Below are positions 9,720-20,468 of a DNA stretch of 64,000 bases, one piece after another. How positions within the stretch are numbered: the first letter of the stretch is position 1; each line of letters begins with the position of its first letter. The position numbers and the translations under genes are program-made. This DNA comes from Tubulanus polymorphus (Eukaryota > Nemertea > Palaeonemertea > Tubulaniformes > Tubulanidae): positions 3,312,916 to 3,376,915 of the forward strand of contig NC_134032.1 in the NCBI RefSeq assembly GCF_964204645.1, read 5' to 3'. Under the pieces are notes generated by a model that was given only the letters and a program-made list of their open reading frames with translations, was not told where the DNA came from and searched no databases.

Positions 9720-12700
9720 TTAACCCTCTCCTATCGCAAAGATAGTTTGTTTAATTAAAGTCATTTCCCTTTTAGCTCTACATTTCTGTTCCCTTAACCA
9801 TATTTTCAACTCTGAAATTTTGATCCTTTCCATTGGACTCTTAAAGTTATCAAATACACCCATATCACGTTCGGCATTCACAATGAATACATCAGCTGCA
9901 ACTAGTTCATTCACCATCAACGAAACATCCTTAAATTTAGATACTGAACTTTTTGAGCCACCTTTTATTGGTGAACCGCTGAAACTTTGCACATTGTTAA
10001 CAATTTCGTCAATTATTTGGCAGGATTTTGCTGATTTAAATGTTACATTTGCTCCTTGATCACACAATTTCTGCTTTATTTTCTTAACTTTTATTTTAAC
10101 CAGGTTATCGTTAGGGATGTTGTTTCCTAATCCTCCTCGGAGATTAACTCCTATGTTCCATTCATATTCGAAAGCTTGTTTTTCTGTTTATAGGGCAAGT
10201 TCATATGCATTCATACCCCAAAGCCATAATCGGTATTTGGTACATGACCGCATGGAAATGCATTAAGCATTTCAAATTTCGCATTTCGAAAAGAGCGATC
10301 ACCATCACTATATTTGAAACTGTCATTCGTGTCATGTAAGAGTAGACCTAGCTGTATAAACGCGCTACTTAATGCTGGCCAACTGTCCACAGTTTTTTCC
10401 AATTTGGGAGATTCATCGGGTAAATCCCAGTCATGCATTTCTACCAAATGTTTCCTCAGGTTCTTCATTATTTTGTAAGGTTTATTACAAACCTTACATC
10501 TAAACACATCCCCTGAAATATGGAAGAGATTAATAATCAATTTAGTCAAACATTTAAAAAAATTAAGTACCAGGGGTAATTTAATTTACCAATTCGCATT
10601 TCTGATAGAATGATGACTAAATCGCTTGGTTCTGCAACATTTTGTGAAACATAATCTACGTAACTATCAAAAATATCATCCAGTAGAATAAAACATGGGA
10701 GAAATGTTAGTAATAATCATACATGCTCATACCATTTTGAATCTAGAAACTCGATTTATAACATATATTTCAAGTCACGTGCAGAGTCTGTGCTAGAAAC
10801 TGTATTCGATTCATCCAGATATTGTCATGTCCATTTATTATACTACAGATAGGGAAAATAATCTAACAAAATTCATAAACAGAAGATTTGGTAGATGCTG
10901 AATTAGCCTTTTTTGTAACAAAACTAGAGCAGTATAGTAAATGTCCTTGACGGAACTAGTAATTACTTGAAAGATTGATAATCCGTCAGCGATCAGTCGC
11001 CGCCTCATAGACCTAAGATTTTAAAATGTCACCCGATAAATATTCATTACTCTATGAAGACCTTCAGGATGATGGATGATACTCGACAACTTTTGGCAGT
11101 CAGTAACAACATTTTTCATTGAAAACTGTGCTGAATAAGCTCGTTCATTTGTCAGGACATCTCCACCAAATACAATTTTCCCGAGACGTGACGGTGTACC
11201 TGCATTCAGCAGTGGTACATACTCACTCTGAATGTGCTGAAGGATACGTATGATTCCTGCTGTTTCATTTTCCGATTCTTCCATTAAATCCACTAATAAA
11301 TACTCTGATTTCGATTTGCTCTGATGTATGTATGGATGAGGGATACATTCAGGCAGCAAACTAGCATAAGGTATCAAACACTTTACGTAACTGACGAGCA
11401 CTTTCGCAACGTGGAAAGACGTACAATCAATAAGTTTATTACAATCTTCATCGGTGGGTAAGAACTGAATTTCTTGAAAGTCAGCGATGTCAGACTTTGG
11501 TTTTGTGTCGTCAAGCGGTAAAAACCTTTTCTTGACACAAACATTTAAAAACCAATGAATACTTTTCCTTTGAAGCTCCGAGTTATATAGGTAGGCGATA
11601 TAGTTAAGTCCAAGTTATCTCCGATAACATCAAATGGAGTTTTTTTCTATCGTACAATCCAAGCTCTTCAAATACTTACACGTAGCAGGAATCGATGCAA
11701 CAGCAATTACTGGTGAACTACATGTAGTAGAATTACTTATAGGCATTCCATTTTCATTAGAACATTGACAGATTTGTTTTGTAAAGTTGTTTGCTCATTA
11801 TGACATGTAAAATACATCGGTCGATGCTTACTTTGGACGGAAGAACATTGGTTTGATTTTTTTCATAGACACATGACTATAGACGGAACGACAATGGTTG
11901 AACGAAGAGGCAACTTTGACCACAGCTTTTGATTCACATTCTTTCTCATGTAATGTGACCTGATGACTTGGAAACAGTGTTTCAGTCCTCATAGGATCAG
12001 AACATATTTTGCTATAATGCACTTCCTTCGTTACCGGATATTTCTCATAGTGTTTGACTATTTGATTTCTAGACTCCAGCACTTGCTTATCGATAGCATA
12101 TCTTTTTTCTGTGTATAATGCATCGCCTGAATTTCTTTTTTGTTGAGAATAGATCTATTCGATACACTGAGCCCCATGTGATTACACATTGTTATAACCT
12201 AAAAATAAATTTCAATCATGTACTCTACATCTGAATAAAAATCAAATGTTCTCGGTCAACTGCAAGTCCTTTCTGGTCCTAATAAGACTTCTGTCAGTTA
12301 TGTACCACCAAAACTGATTGAGCTATGCCACCTGATGTGCTCTCAAGCCAAGTTGAAATAGACATTAGTGTGGCAGGGGATTGTGCCGTGGCAGAGTGTA
12401 GCGATGCCTTCAGGTTCGAATCCTTGCCAAGGGAGGATGAAATATGAATGTAAGTGGAAATATAATTGAACATAATCAGGCAAATTTTAGAAAACATTGA
12501 AACACTATTCTACCGGTTAGCGTCTTACCTTATCTGACGTACCACCATCATCAAGAGCTAAACCAACAATATGCTGCATGACTGACAACATGCGATTACG
12601 ACTGAACAGCATGATCGAGCCAGCCATTGCCATTTGCTGCTCCTTCTGGTAAGAAGTTGTGGTCCCATAGACTTCGGTTCTTAAAATGTCAACAAACATC

Positions 12701-13844
12701 TTCGTTGCCATTCATCTTGCCATTCATCTATGATAATATCTGGCTTGAAGTTCAGTAGACTAGTCACATCAGATGACCGTAAAACTGACGGTGGATCCAT
12801 CGCGCACAGTGAAATTATCTCCTGGTTCAAATGATGTAACATTAATTCGAATATCTCCGTTTTGTACATATTTACAATGGAAGCAACCACCACATGCCTT
12901 GGCTTTCCAGCAACTAATTTCATCAAAAATCCTCGGCTTTTTTTCGGAAGCCACGGAACGTCTAGTCTGCGATGGGTATGCAACAGTAACAGTGACGTAG
13001 ATTCACAAAGAAAAGAAAAGAGAATAAGACCAGTTGTAGAAACTTACTTGAACTTACTAGAACTACAATGAATTCCATGCTAGACTAAGCTCAGAACCTT
13101 GTAGCAGGCCTAACATATTAACAAGAAAATACAAACTAACGCTAGTTTCTTCTTGGCTCTGGATGGAGAGGCACGCTGTAAAAGTAAATTTATATTTAGA
13201 ATAGACAGCAGTAAACTTTATGAAGGCGATGGATCATTATCGACGATTAATAATACTACAGCGGCATAATGATAGTCTACTTAAGTGAATTGTGTATTTT
13301 GTACCAAAGATTTAAATGCTACATACCGGTAATACAAACGTAATAGTTCGTTTGCACTTTTTAGACGAACACAGCGCTGGTGATAGTATCTTCGAGTTAA
13401 ATTTTGACTGGGGTGTCGAAGTCTTCTGCACTTTTTCACGAGGTACAGGTGTCTGCCCACTGGGGATGCGACAACGTTTCACCGGTTTGGTATTCTCAGA
13501 GTCCGACTCAGTTGGCAGTTCAAATTCATTAGTCTCGGCCACATCTAAAGATTCAGTCTTGACTGACAGAGACAATTATGTCAATAAACGTCATCCTGAT
13601 ACGCATGTAATAGGCTCACAATATCTTGCTGCACATCTTTCAATTTGTTCGCAGCATTTGAAAATTTTCTTTATTTCGATAAACATTCACGACACAAGAT
13701 GTCACTTACTCGTTTTCGGTTATTGGTGTCCAAAAACGACATGTACAGCGATAATAACGCCGGTTGGAAAGTGACTGAATCTATTCTCACACGCATACGA
13801 GAGTCATCAACAGACTTTTTGCACAGATCACAAATCTTTGACAT
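9720..13844 (-). pseudogene. DUF6589-type protein with N-terminal Zn knuckles and a C2H2 finger, broken
   Basis: The likely start is the ATG at 13,844; the first exon reads MSKICDLCKKSVDD and later CRECL, a zinc-binding pattern, then meets stops. Further exon pieces occur at about 13,575-13,312 (acidic, Ser/Thr-rich), 12,983-12,517 (VLRSSDVTSLLNFKPDIIID), 11,401-11,030 (FGGDVLTNERAYSAQFS, the most diagnostic block), 10,510-10,240 (C2H2 finger CKVCNKPYKIMKNLRKH, then SDGDRSFRNAKFEML) and 10,170-9,720 (VNLRGGLGNNIPNDN and DVSLMVNELVAADVF). The order matches DUF6589 proteins, which are common in cnidarians, molluscs and fungi and are suspected to be mobile-element genes; the activity is unknown. 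Several frameshifts make it a pseudogene. Its 5' part is repeated by the tandem duplication. Confidence 0.78.
12311..12440 (+). repeat. tRNA-derived SINE, family B copy 2
   Basis: Contains GTGCCGTGGCAGAGTGTAGC and the B box GGTTCGAATCC, ending GGGAGGATG. It is inserted between exons of the DUF6589 pseudogene, in an intron-like gap. Confidence 0.78.
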
Positions 13845-14008
13845 TGTAACAGGTACACGTACGCATCAGTAATTAAGAACATTCAGCATCTGAACGGGAT
13901 GAACTTACGTGTATCGAGCAAAGCACACGAGAACGAACAAACAAACTATGCTATGGAAATCATATAAATGGGAAAAACCCGGGCGGAAGTATGGGCCAAA
14001 TGAAACAT

Positions 14009-14141
14009 GATTTCTGATTGGCTGACAATGACATCACGGTAGAGCTGCGCATGTATCTGCGCACACGGTCGTTTATGGCAGGGTTTCGTGCCGTTGCAAT
14101 CTCGATGCCATCAGGTTCGAATCCCTGACGGGGGAGGATGG
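14009..14141 (+). repeat. tRNA-derived SINE, family B copy 3
   Basis: Contains GGTCGTTTATGGCAGGG, then the B box GGTTCGAATCCC and GGGAGGATGGG. It has the opposite orientation to copy 1 at 6971, so the RecQ/DUF6589 pair is enclosed by inverted SINE copies. Confidence 0.8.
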
Positions 14142-15084
14142 GTCCCGCCATCTTCGTTAAGAAACTGGACGATATCACAGTGTCCGAATATGTGAACTGG
14201 GTTATATTTCACTGCAGGAGATACGTAACGGCGAGGGGACTGAAACAGTAATACTATGAATAACCTGTCTCAGTGACACACGCATTCTTTCTTTTTGAAT
14301 TTATTTTTCTTACCACTTTCATACGGGTAGCCTCTGACATGGTAGGTTTTGATATTTAAAAAATCTGTTTCATGCCTTGAGGATAAAGTTAAGATATATT
14401 TCTGGACCATGCTTTCTTTACGTCAATACAGTGCATCCATTGACTGGTAGCCCCGGGAATATCACTTTTAGAAAAATATAATTACAAGTGGAACAATTGG
14501 TTAGCTAAATGACGTGAAATATTTGAGTAATGCAATTCAATGTAATTGGTTCAAAAAGATAATCGAACTCCCAGCAGGAAGATTGATAGCAATATTATAC
14601 AAATTCAACACGGTGGGACAGATGAATTATTCCACGAAGTCCGATTGCAGGCTCGGAAAGACACGAGGAAAAATGTTATTCTGCATGCCTGTTAACCCGT
14701 ATGCTTTAATTGTACGGGAAATTCAGTTTTCTTTTTCATGTACTTCGTACATGGATCATTATATGGGAATTTGCAAAAAATAGAAGTGGTTTTTTCCATG
14801 AATGAGAATGATTGACCTGGAGAATAAAGGCGTTCAAATTTTCAAATTCATACCTTTGAAAGGTTCAACCTTCGTTATTTTGTAAGGTTTTCCAAAATAT
14901 TCTATGTCATGGCAACCCTATATTCAGCGGAGAAGTGGCTCATTTCAGATTTAATGAAACGACAATATTTCCATCAGCAACAGATGCAGGGGTGCACTTC
15001 TAGCATGTACACCACCTCCTCACGACACAATCTCTTGCTTTTTGGAGTCCAAGGTTTTGGACTCCAACCGTGTCAGAGATGCAT

Positions 15085-15250
15085 CTCAGGCGCCGGTGTT
15101 GTCATATCGCGGAATAACTGAATCGCGGAGTTTTTTAAAAACACGGATTTTCTTCACTCTCACTATAAATAGTAACCATGTTTTCCCGCGGGGATGCCCT
15201 GTGTCGCTCAAGGCACCTGACCAATCGATGCACTGAGTTAGCTTCGAATC
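15085..15250 (+). repeat. dispersed short repeat, family C copy 1
   Basis: Characteristic blocks are GTTGTCATATCGCGGAATAA, CACTATAAATAGTAACC, GTTTTCCCGCGGGG and AGGCACCTGACCAATCGATG, ending in GCTTCGAATC. Relatives lie at 17,812, 18,841, 35,945 and 36,710. A B-box-like GGTTCGAATCCC is preserved in the 36.7-kb copy, so it is probably tRNA-derived. Confidence 0.78.
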
Positions 15251-16029
15251 ACACTATTAAGCACGCAATCTTATCTGACATTATTGTTCTATGATACCGT
15301 TCATCTGCAGTCAGAATGTAGACTTTTTGCGATCTCAAGTAGATTTGAGCACAGTCGCTCTAGCTTGGGTCGTAGTCAGATGGCTGCAAACATGAAATGT
15401 GCTACTACCAAACATGTACCGCGATTCCATGAATATTATTTCAATAGAAACCGCCGTCTAGTACCGATAATACGTATTTAGACTCAAGGAATCAACGCGG
15501 AGAATCAACTAAGTAACAGCTTTCTCTTCAAGAATAACGGAATCAACTAAGTAACAAATGATGTAACATTAATTCGAATATCTCCGTTTTGTACATATTT
15601 ACAATGGAAGCAACCACCACATGCCTTGGCTTTCCAGCAACTAATTTCATCAAAAATCCTCGGCTTTTTTTCGGAAGCCACGGAACGTCTAGTCTGCGAT
15701 GGGTATGCAACAGTAACAGTGACGTAGATTCACAAAGAAAAGAAAAGAGAATAAGACCAGTTGTAGAAACTTACTTGAACTTACTAGAACTACAATGAAT
15801 TCCATGCTAGACTAAGCTCAGAACCTTGTAGCAGGCCTAACATATTAACAAGAAAATACAAACTAACGCTAGTTTCTTCTTGGCTCTGGATGGAGAGGCA
15901 CGCTGTAAAAGTAAATTTATATTTAGAATAGACAGCAGTAAACTTTATGAAGGCGATGGATCATTATCGACGATTAATAATACTACAGCGGCATAATGAT
16001 AGTCTACTTAAGTGAATTGTGTATTTTGT

Positions 16030-16571
16030 ACCAAAGATTTAAATGCTACATACCGGTAATACAAACGTAATAGTTCGTTTGCACTTTTTAGACGAACACA
16101 GCGCTGGTGATAGTATCTTCGAGTTAAATTTTGACTGGGGTGTCGAAGTCTTCTGCACTTTTTCACGAGGTACAGGTGTCTGCCCACTGGGGATGCGACA
16201 ACGTTTCACCGGTTTGGTATTCTCAGAGTCCGACTCAGTTGGCAGTTCAAATTCATTAGTCTCGGCCACATCTAAAGATTCAGTCTTGACTGACAGAGAC
16301 AATTATGTCAATAAACGTCATCCTGATACGCATGTAATAGGCTCACAATATCTTGCTGCACATCTTTCAATTTGTTCGCAGCATTTGAAAATTTTCTTTA
16401 TTTCGATAAACATTCACGACACAAGATGTCACTTACTCGTTTTCGGTTATTGGTGTCCAAAAACGACATGTACAGCGATAATAACGCCGGTTGGAAAGTG
16501 ACTGAATCTATTCTCACACGCATACGAGAGTCATCAACAGACTTTTTGCACAGATCACAAATCTTTGACAT
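16030..16571 (-). pseudogene. duplicated 5' part of the DUF6589 pseudogene
   Basis: Exact 2,727-bp-shifted copy of the first exons at 13,844-13,303, with the same MSKICDLC start and the same internal stops. Since the parent gene reads leftward, this is an upstream extra 5' end with no downstream body of its own. Confidence 0.8.
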
Positions 16572-16735
16572 TGTAACAGGTACACGTACGCATCAGTAAT
16601 TAAGAACATTCAGCATCTGAACGGGATGAACTTACGTGTATCGAGCAAAGCACACGAGAACGAACAAACAAACTATGCTATGGAAATCATATAAATGGGA
16701 AAAACCCGGGCGGAAGTATGGGCCAAATGAAACAT

Positions 16736-16868
16736 GATTTCTGATTGGCTGACAATGACATCACGGTAGAGCTGCGCATGTATCTGCGCACACGGTCGTT
16801 TATGGCAGGGTTTCGTGCCGTGGCAATCTCGATGCCATCAGGTTCGAATCCCTGACGGGGGAGGATGG
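16736..16868 (+). repeat. tRNA-derived SINE, family B copy 4
   Basis: Duplicate of 14,009-14,141; carries G at 16,822 where copy 3 has T, which restores GTGCCGTGGCA as in the 12.3-kb and 6.97-kb copies. Copy 3 therefore holds the derived base. Confidence 0.8.
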
Positions 16869-17811
16869 GTCCCGCCATCTTCGTTAAGAAACTGGACGAT
16901 ATCACAGTGTCCGAATATGTGAACTGGGTTATATTTCACTGCAGGAGATACGTAACGGCGAGGGGACTGAAACAGTAATACTATGAATAACCTGTCTCAG
17001 TGACACACGCATTCTTTCTTTTTGAATTTATTTTTCTTACCACTTTCATACGGGTAGCCTCTGACATGGTAGGTTTTGATATTTAAAAAATCTGTTTCAT
17101 GCCTTGAGGATAAAGTTAAGATATATTTCTGGACCATGCTTTCTTTACGTCAATACAGTGCATCCATTGACTGGTAGCCCCGGGAATATCACTTTTAGAA
17201 AAATATAATTACAAGTGGAACAATTGGTTAGCTAAATGACGTGAAATATTTGAGTAATGCAATTCAATGTAATTGGTTCAAAAAGATAATCGAACTCCCA
17301 GCAGGAAGATTGATAGCAATATTATACAAATTCAACACGGTGGGACAGATGAATTATTCCACGAAGTCCGATTGCAGGCTCGGAAAGACACGAGGAAAAA
17401 TGTTATTCTGCATGCCTGTTAACCCGTATGCTTTAATTGTACGGGAAATTCAGTTTTCTTTTTCATGTACTTCGTACATGGATCATTATATGGGAATTTG
17501 CAAAAAATAGAAGTGGTTTTTTCCATGAATGAGAATGATTGACCTGGAGAATAAAGGCGTTCAAATTTTCAAATTCATACCTTTGAAAGGTTCAACCTTC
17601 GTTATTTTGTAAGGTTTTCCAAAATATTCTATGTCATGGCAACCCTATATTCAGCGGAGAAGTGGCTCATTTCAGATTTAATGAAACGACAATATTTCCA
17701 TCAGCAACAGATGCAGGGGTGCACTTCTAGCATGTACACCACCTCCTCACGACACAATCTCTTGCTTTTTGGAGTCCAAGGTTTTGGACTCCAACCGTGT
17801 CAGAGATGCAT

Positions 17812-17977
17812 CTCAGGCGCCGGTGTTGTCATATCGCGGAATAACTGAATCGCGGAGTTTTTTAAAAACACGGATTTTCTTCACTCTCACTATAAATAGT
17901 AACCATGTTTTCCCGCGGGGATGCCCTGTGTCGCTCAAGGCACCTGACCAATCGATGCACTGAGTTAGCTTCGAATC
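17812..17977 (+). repeat. dispersed short repeat, family C copy 2
   Basis: Duplicate of 15,085-15,250 within the second tandem unit. Confidence 0.78.
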
Positions 17978-18281
17978 ACACTATTAAGCACGCAATCTTA
18001 TCTGACATTATTGTTCTATGATACCGTTCATCTGCAGTCAGAATGTAGACTTTTTGCGATCTCAAGTAGATTTGAGCACAGTCGCTCTAGCTTGGGTCGT
18101 AGTCAGATGGCTGCAAACATGAAATGTGCTACTACCAAACATGTACCGCGATTCCATGAATATTATTTCAATAGAAACCGCCGTCTAGTACCGATAATAC
18201 GTATTTAGACTCAAGGAATCAACGCGGAGAATCAACTAAGTAACAGCTTTCTCTTCAAGAATAACGGAATCAACTAAGTAA

Positions 18282-19343
18282 CAGCTTTCTCTTCAAGAAT
18301 AACGGAGTTAAAAAAAGATACCATTTTATATATAATCTTTAACATCATTCAACTTTTATTAGCTCTTCTAGATATTTTTCTTCTAGCAATTTAGCTCTTC
18401 TAGACAATTTACACGCATTAAAAGTCCAAAGCCAGAATATGCATAATGTGTATCTGTTTTCGTCCGACATCGTTCATTTTGGGATAATTTCTCTTGACCG
18501 TATAAAAATGTACCTCGTTTGGTCATAATACGACCAATGAAACAGTGCAGTCTTAATAACCATCGTTTTTATATCTATTTCACAATGCAGCATTTATTGA
18601 ATTAGTTTAAGGGGTTTATTAATGGTAACATTCACTGAACTCGTATATGTGGTCTCACCCGACGCACTGCCTTGAGTACAGGCCCGATGCACAAATTACT
18701 GTGATTGGTTCAGCAGTCAATGTTGATAGATTAATTGCCCACGTAGGTTCTCTATTTTTTCGTTTGGAAGTATCATAAATTTGTTGAGCGACGATGGTAA
18801 TAGATTATCACATAGGCCTACCAGGTATCGGTAATGAAACCATGCGTCCGGTGCCTTGTCCAACAAGGGTTATCCCGTGGAAAAACACGGTTATTATGTA
18901 TAGTGGAAATGCAGAAATTTCCGTGTTGTTGGAAAATGCTGCGATTCCGTGATTCCGCGATATGACAACACCGCTCAGGCGCATCTTATATTCAAAAGAA
19001 TTTCGCGGGGAACTCCCAGACCAAAAACTTTGCTTTGTCCTCCCCTAACCGAAATCCCGAATCCTCCGCTGACAATATTTTAGCAAATCTCCTCTGAGGT
19101 AACGGGTAGCTATAGCTCGTATCTAAACCCGTCCCGTGGACGGGTTGTGCTAGTATTCATATACTCTAAATGGATTATGTCTATGACTAATTTTTCTATT
19201 CAATTTGTCAAACAAAACTTACGCAATATTATGTTCTTTCTATTAGTAAAATGTGATTCAAATAGAAGCAGTGCTATTGATTACTTCATAATATACTTCT
19301 GAAAGTGTAATGCCAGCGCAGTATTCAAATGTAACTCTACGTA
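18282..19343. other. intergenic region upstream of the first GPCR
   Basis: No coding signal. It contains a family C repeat (18,841-18,990) and short repeats of TTAGCTCTTCTAGA near 18,360-18,405. No certain promoter was identified. Confidence 0.5.
18841..18990 (-). repeat. dispersed short repeat, family C copy 3
   Basis: Reads CCGGTGCCTTGTCCAACAAG, CCCGTGGAAAAACACGG and ATTCCGCGATATGACAACAC on +, the reverse of copies 1 and 2. More diverged than the tandem pair. Confidence 0.75.
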
Positions 19344-20468
19344 GTGCCCGACAGCAGCGTTAATCTATTGAGAATCTGTTACCATAGCATTCAGCGATTA
19401 TTTCTTAATGCCGTAAAATCTCTCTCGCCAGTTATGTTACTGCCAAGGACGACAATAAGAAACGGTTCAAATGGCACGATGGAAAATTCTACAGTTGAAC
19501 AACACTGTTCATTGAATAAGGTCATCTTTAACATCGTAATCGTGTATGTTTACTGTTTACCTGCAATTTGGAGCACTGGATTTTTCCTCAATATTTACAC
19601 ATACGTCATTCTATATCGTTTTAAATCAGATGTAACCACATATTACATTCTGCGACTACTTGCAATTGCGGATAATATGTTTATATTAGGCACAGCTGTT
19701 GCGAGGTCTGGGAGATATTTCGATGGCCTGCTTAAGTTTGGTGTACATCTTTATTACTTGGATCGCTTAGAATTTGTTGGTGCAATTCTGATACGTCATA
19801 CGCGCGAGTTACAAGAAATTTTCAAAATGATTAGAAACCTACTTACGATGCTGATCAGTTTGGAACGATTAACTGTGGTGTTATTTCCTTTAAGATCTAA
19901 AATCATTTGTACTAAACGCACTTGTAATATTTGTTTATTGTGTATAATTATCATTGCTTTAGCCACTCAAGGCTGGATGTATTTCACTTTACACAATAAA
20001 CGAATGCAATCTCTTTGTCCATTTAGACGTAACCTGTGGGCTATAGCCGTCGTCGATCGACGAGTTTCAAGAATAAAGGGTCTGACACACATATTAGGCA
20101 TATTGGTACCTCTTTCTGGTATAGTTCTTGCAAATATAATTTTAGTAAATTCATTGCGTCGAGCTTCCAAAAGACGCATCGAAATCAGCACTCAAAAAAT
20201 GAATGACAACCAAGCTGTTGTACTAGCGATTGCAGTTATAACGACTTTTGCTGTATTCGAAATGCCAACGGCCGTGCACAAGTTGCTCTATCAATTTTTT
20301 GATTTCAAAGGTTTCATCCCGGATCTTAATTTCTTCTTTGTAGCGTCAGTGTTTGATCAGATCGATTCCTCTGTCAATTTTGTGGTTTATTGTTTGTGTA
20401 GTAAAAGATTCCGATCGCTTGCGTTTAACACTTGCCCACATCAAATGTGCAGACATCGCCCCAAATAG
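19344..20468 (+). CDS. class A (rhodopsin-like) G-protein-coupled receptor, single exon
   Basis: Encodes 374 residues with seven hydrophobic segments at about 60-90, 100-120, 155-180, 195-215, 245-268, 290-312 and 325-352. The TM3 end reads SLERLTVVLFPL (Glu-Arg in place of DRY), and TM7 ends NFVVYCLCSKRFR, a variant of NPxxY with helix 8. The first 45 residues lack membrane character; a better start may be the Met at residue 46 (position 19,479), just before the N-glycosylation site NST. The pattern resembles FMRFamide-receptor-like and other orphan peptide or chemosensory receptors of lophotrochozoans. The ligand is unknown. No introns and an intact frame suggest a functional plasma-membrane receptor. 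Confidence 0.85.
   Translation: MPDSSVNLLRICYHSIQRLFLNAVKSLSPVMLLPRTTIRNGSNGTMENSTVEQHCSLNKVIFNIVIVYVYCLPAIWSTGFFLNIYTYVILYRFKSDVTTYYILRLLAIADNMFILGTAVARSGRYFDGLLKFGVHLYYLDRLEFVGAILIRHTRELQEIFKMIRNLLTMLISLERLTVVLFPLRSKIICTKRTCNICLLCIIIIALATQGWMYFTLHNKRMQSLCPFRRNLWAIAVVDRRVSRIKGLTHILGILVPLSGIVLANIILVNSLRRASKRRIEISTQKMNDNQAVVLAIAVITTFAVFEMPTAVHKLLYQFFDFKGFIPDLNFFFVASVFDQIDSSVNFVVYCLCSKRFRSLAFNTCPHQMCRHRPK

Larger units (their letters stand above)
12828..15554. repeat. tandem duplication, copy 1 (2,727 bp)
   Basis: Every position compared repeats 2,727 bp further on. The unit starts at CAAATGATGTAACATT and ends at AATCAACTAAGTAA. It contains the 5' part of the DUF6589 pseudogene, a family B SINE, about 900 bp of unassigned DNA (14,142-15,084) and a family C SINE. 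The only difference noticed by eye is T at 14,095 versus G at 16,822. Confidence 0.95.
15555..18281. repeat. tandem duplication, copy 2 (2,727 bp)
   Basis: Second unit of the duplication that starts at 12,828. It ends in a short internal tandem repeat (about 38 bp, AATCAACTAAGTAACAGC...) at 18,226-18,305; the copy 1/copy 2 junction falls in the same motif, which suggests that this short repeat seeded the event. Near-identity means a very recent duplication, or an assembly artefact such as two haplotypes or an over-expanded repeat. Confidence 0.95.

Noticed and set aside
6971-16868. Family B repeats at 6,971 (-) and 14,009 (+) as terminal inverted repeats of a RecQ/DUF6589 transposon
   Set aside because: Further copies lie inside (12,311) and in the tandem unit, and they carry tRNA-like boxes; SINE insertions explain them better. 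The pair is still listed as a possible mobile system.
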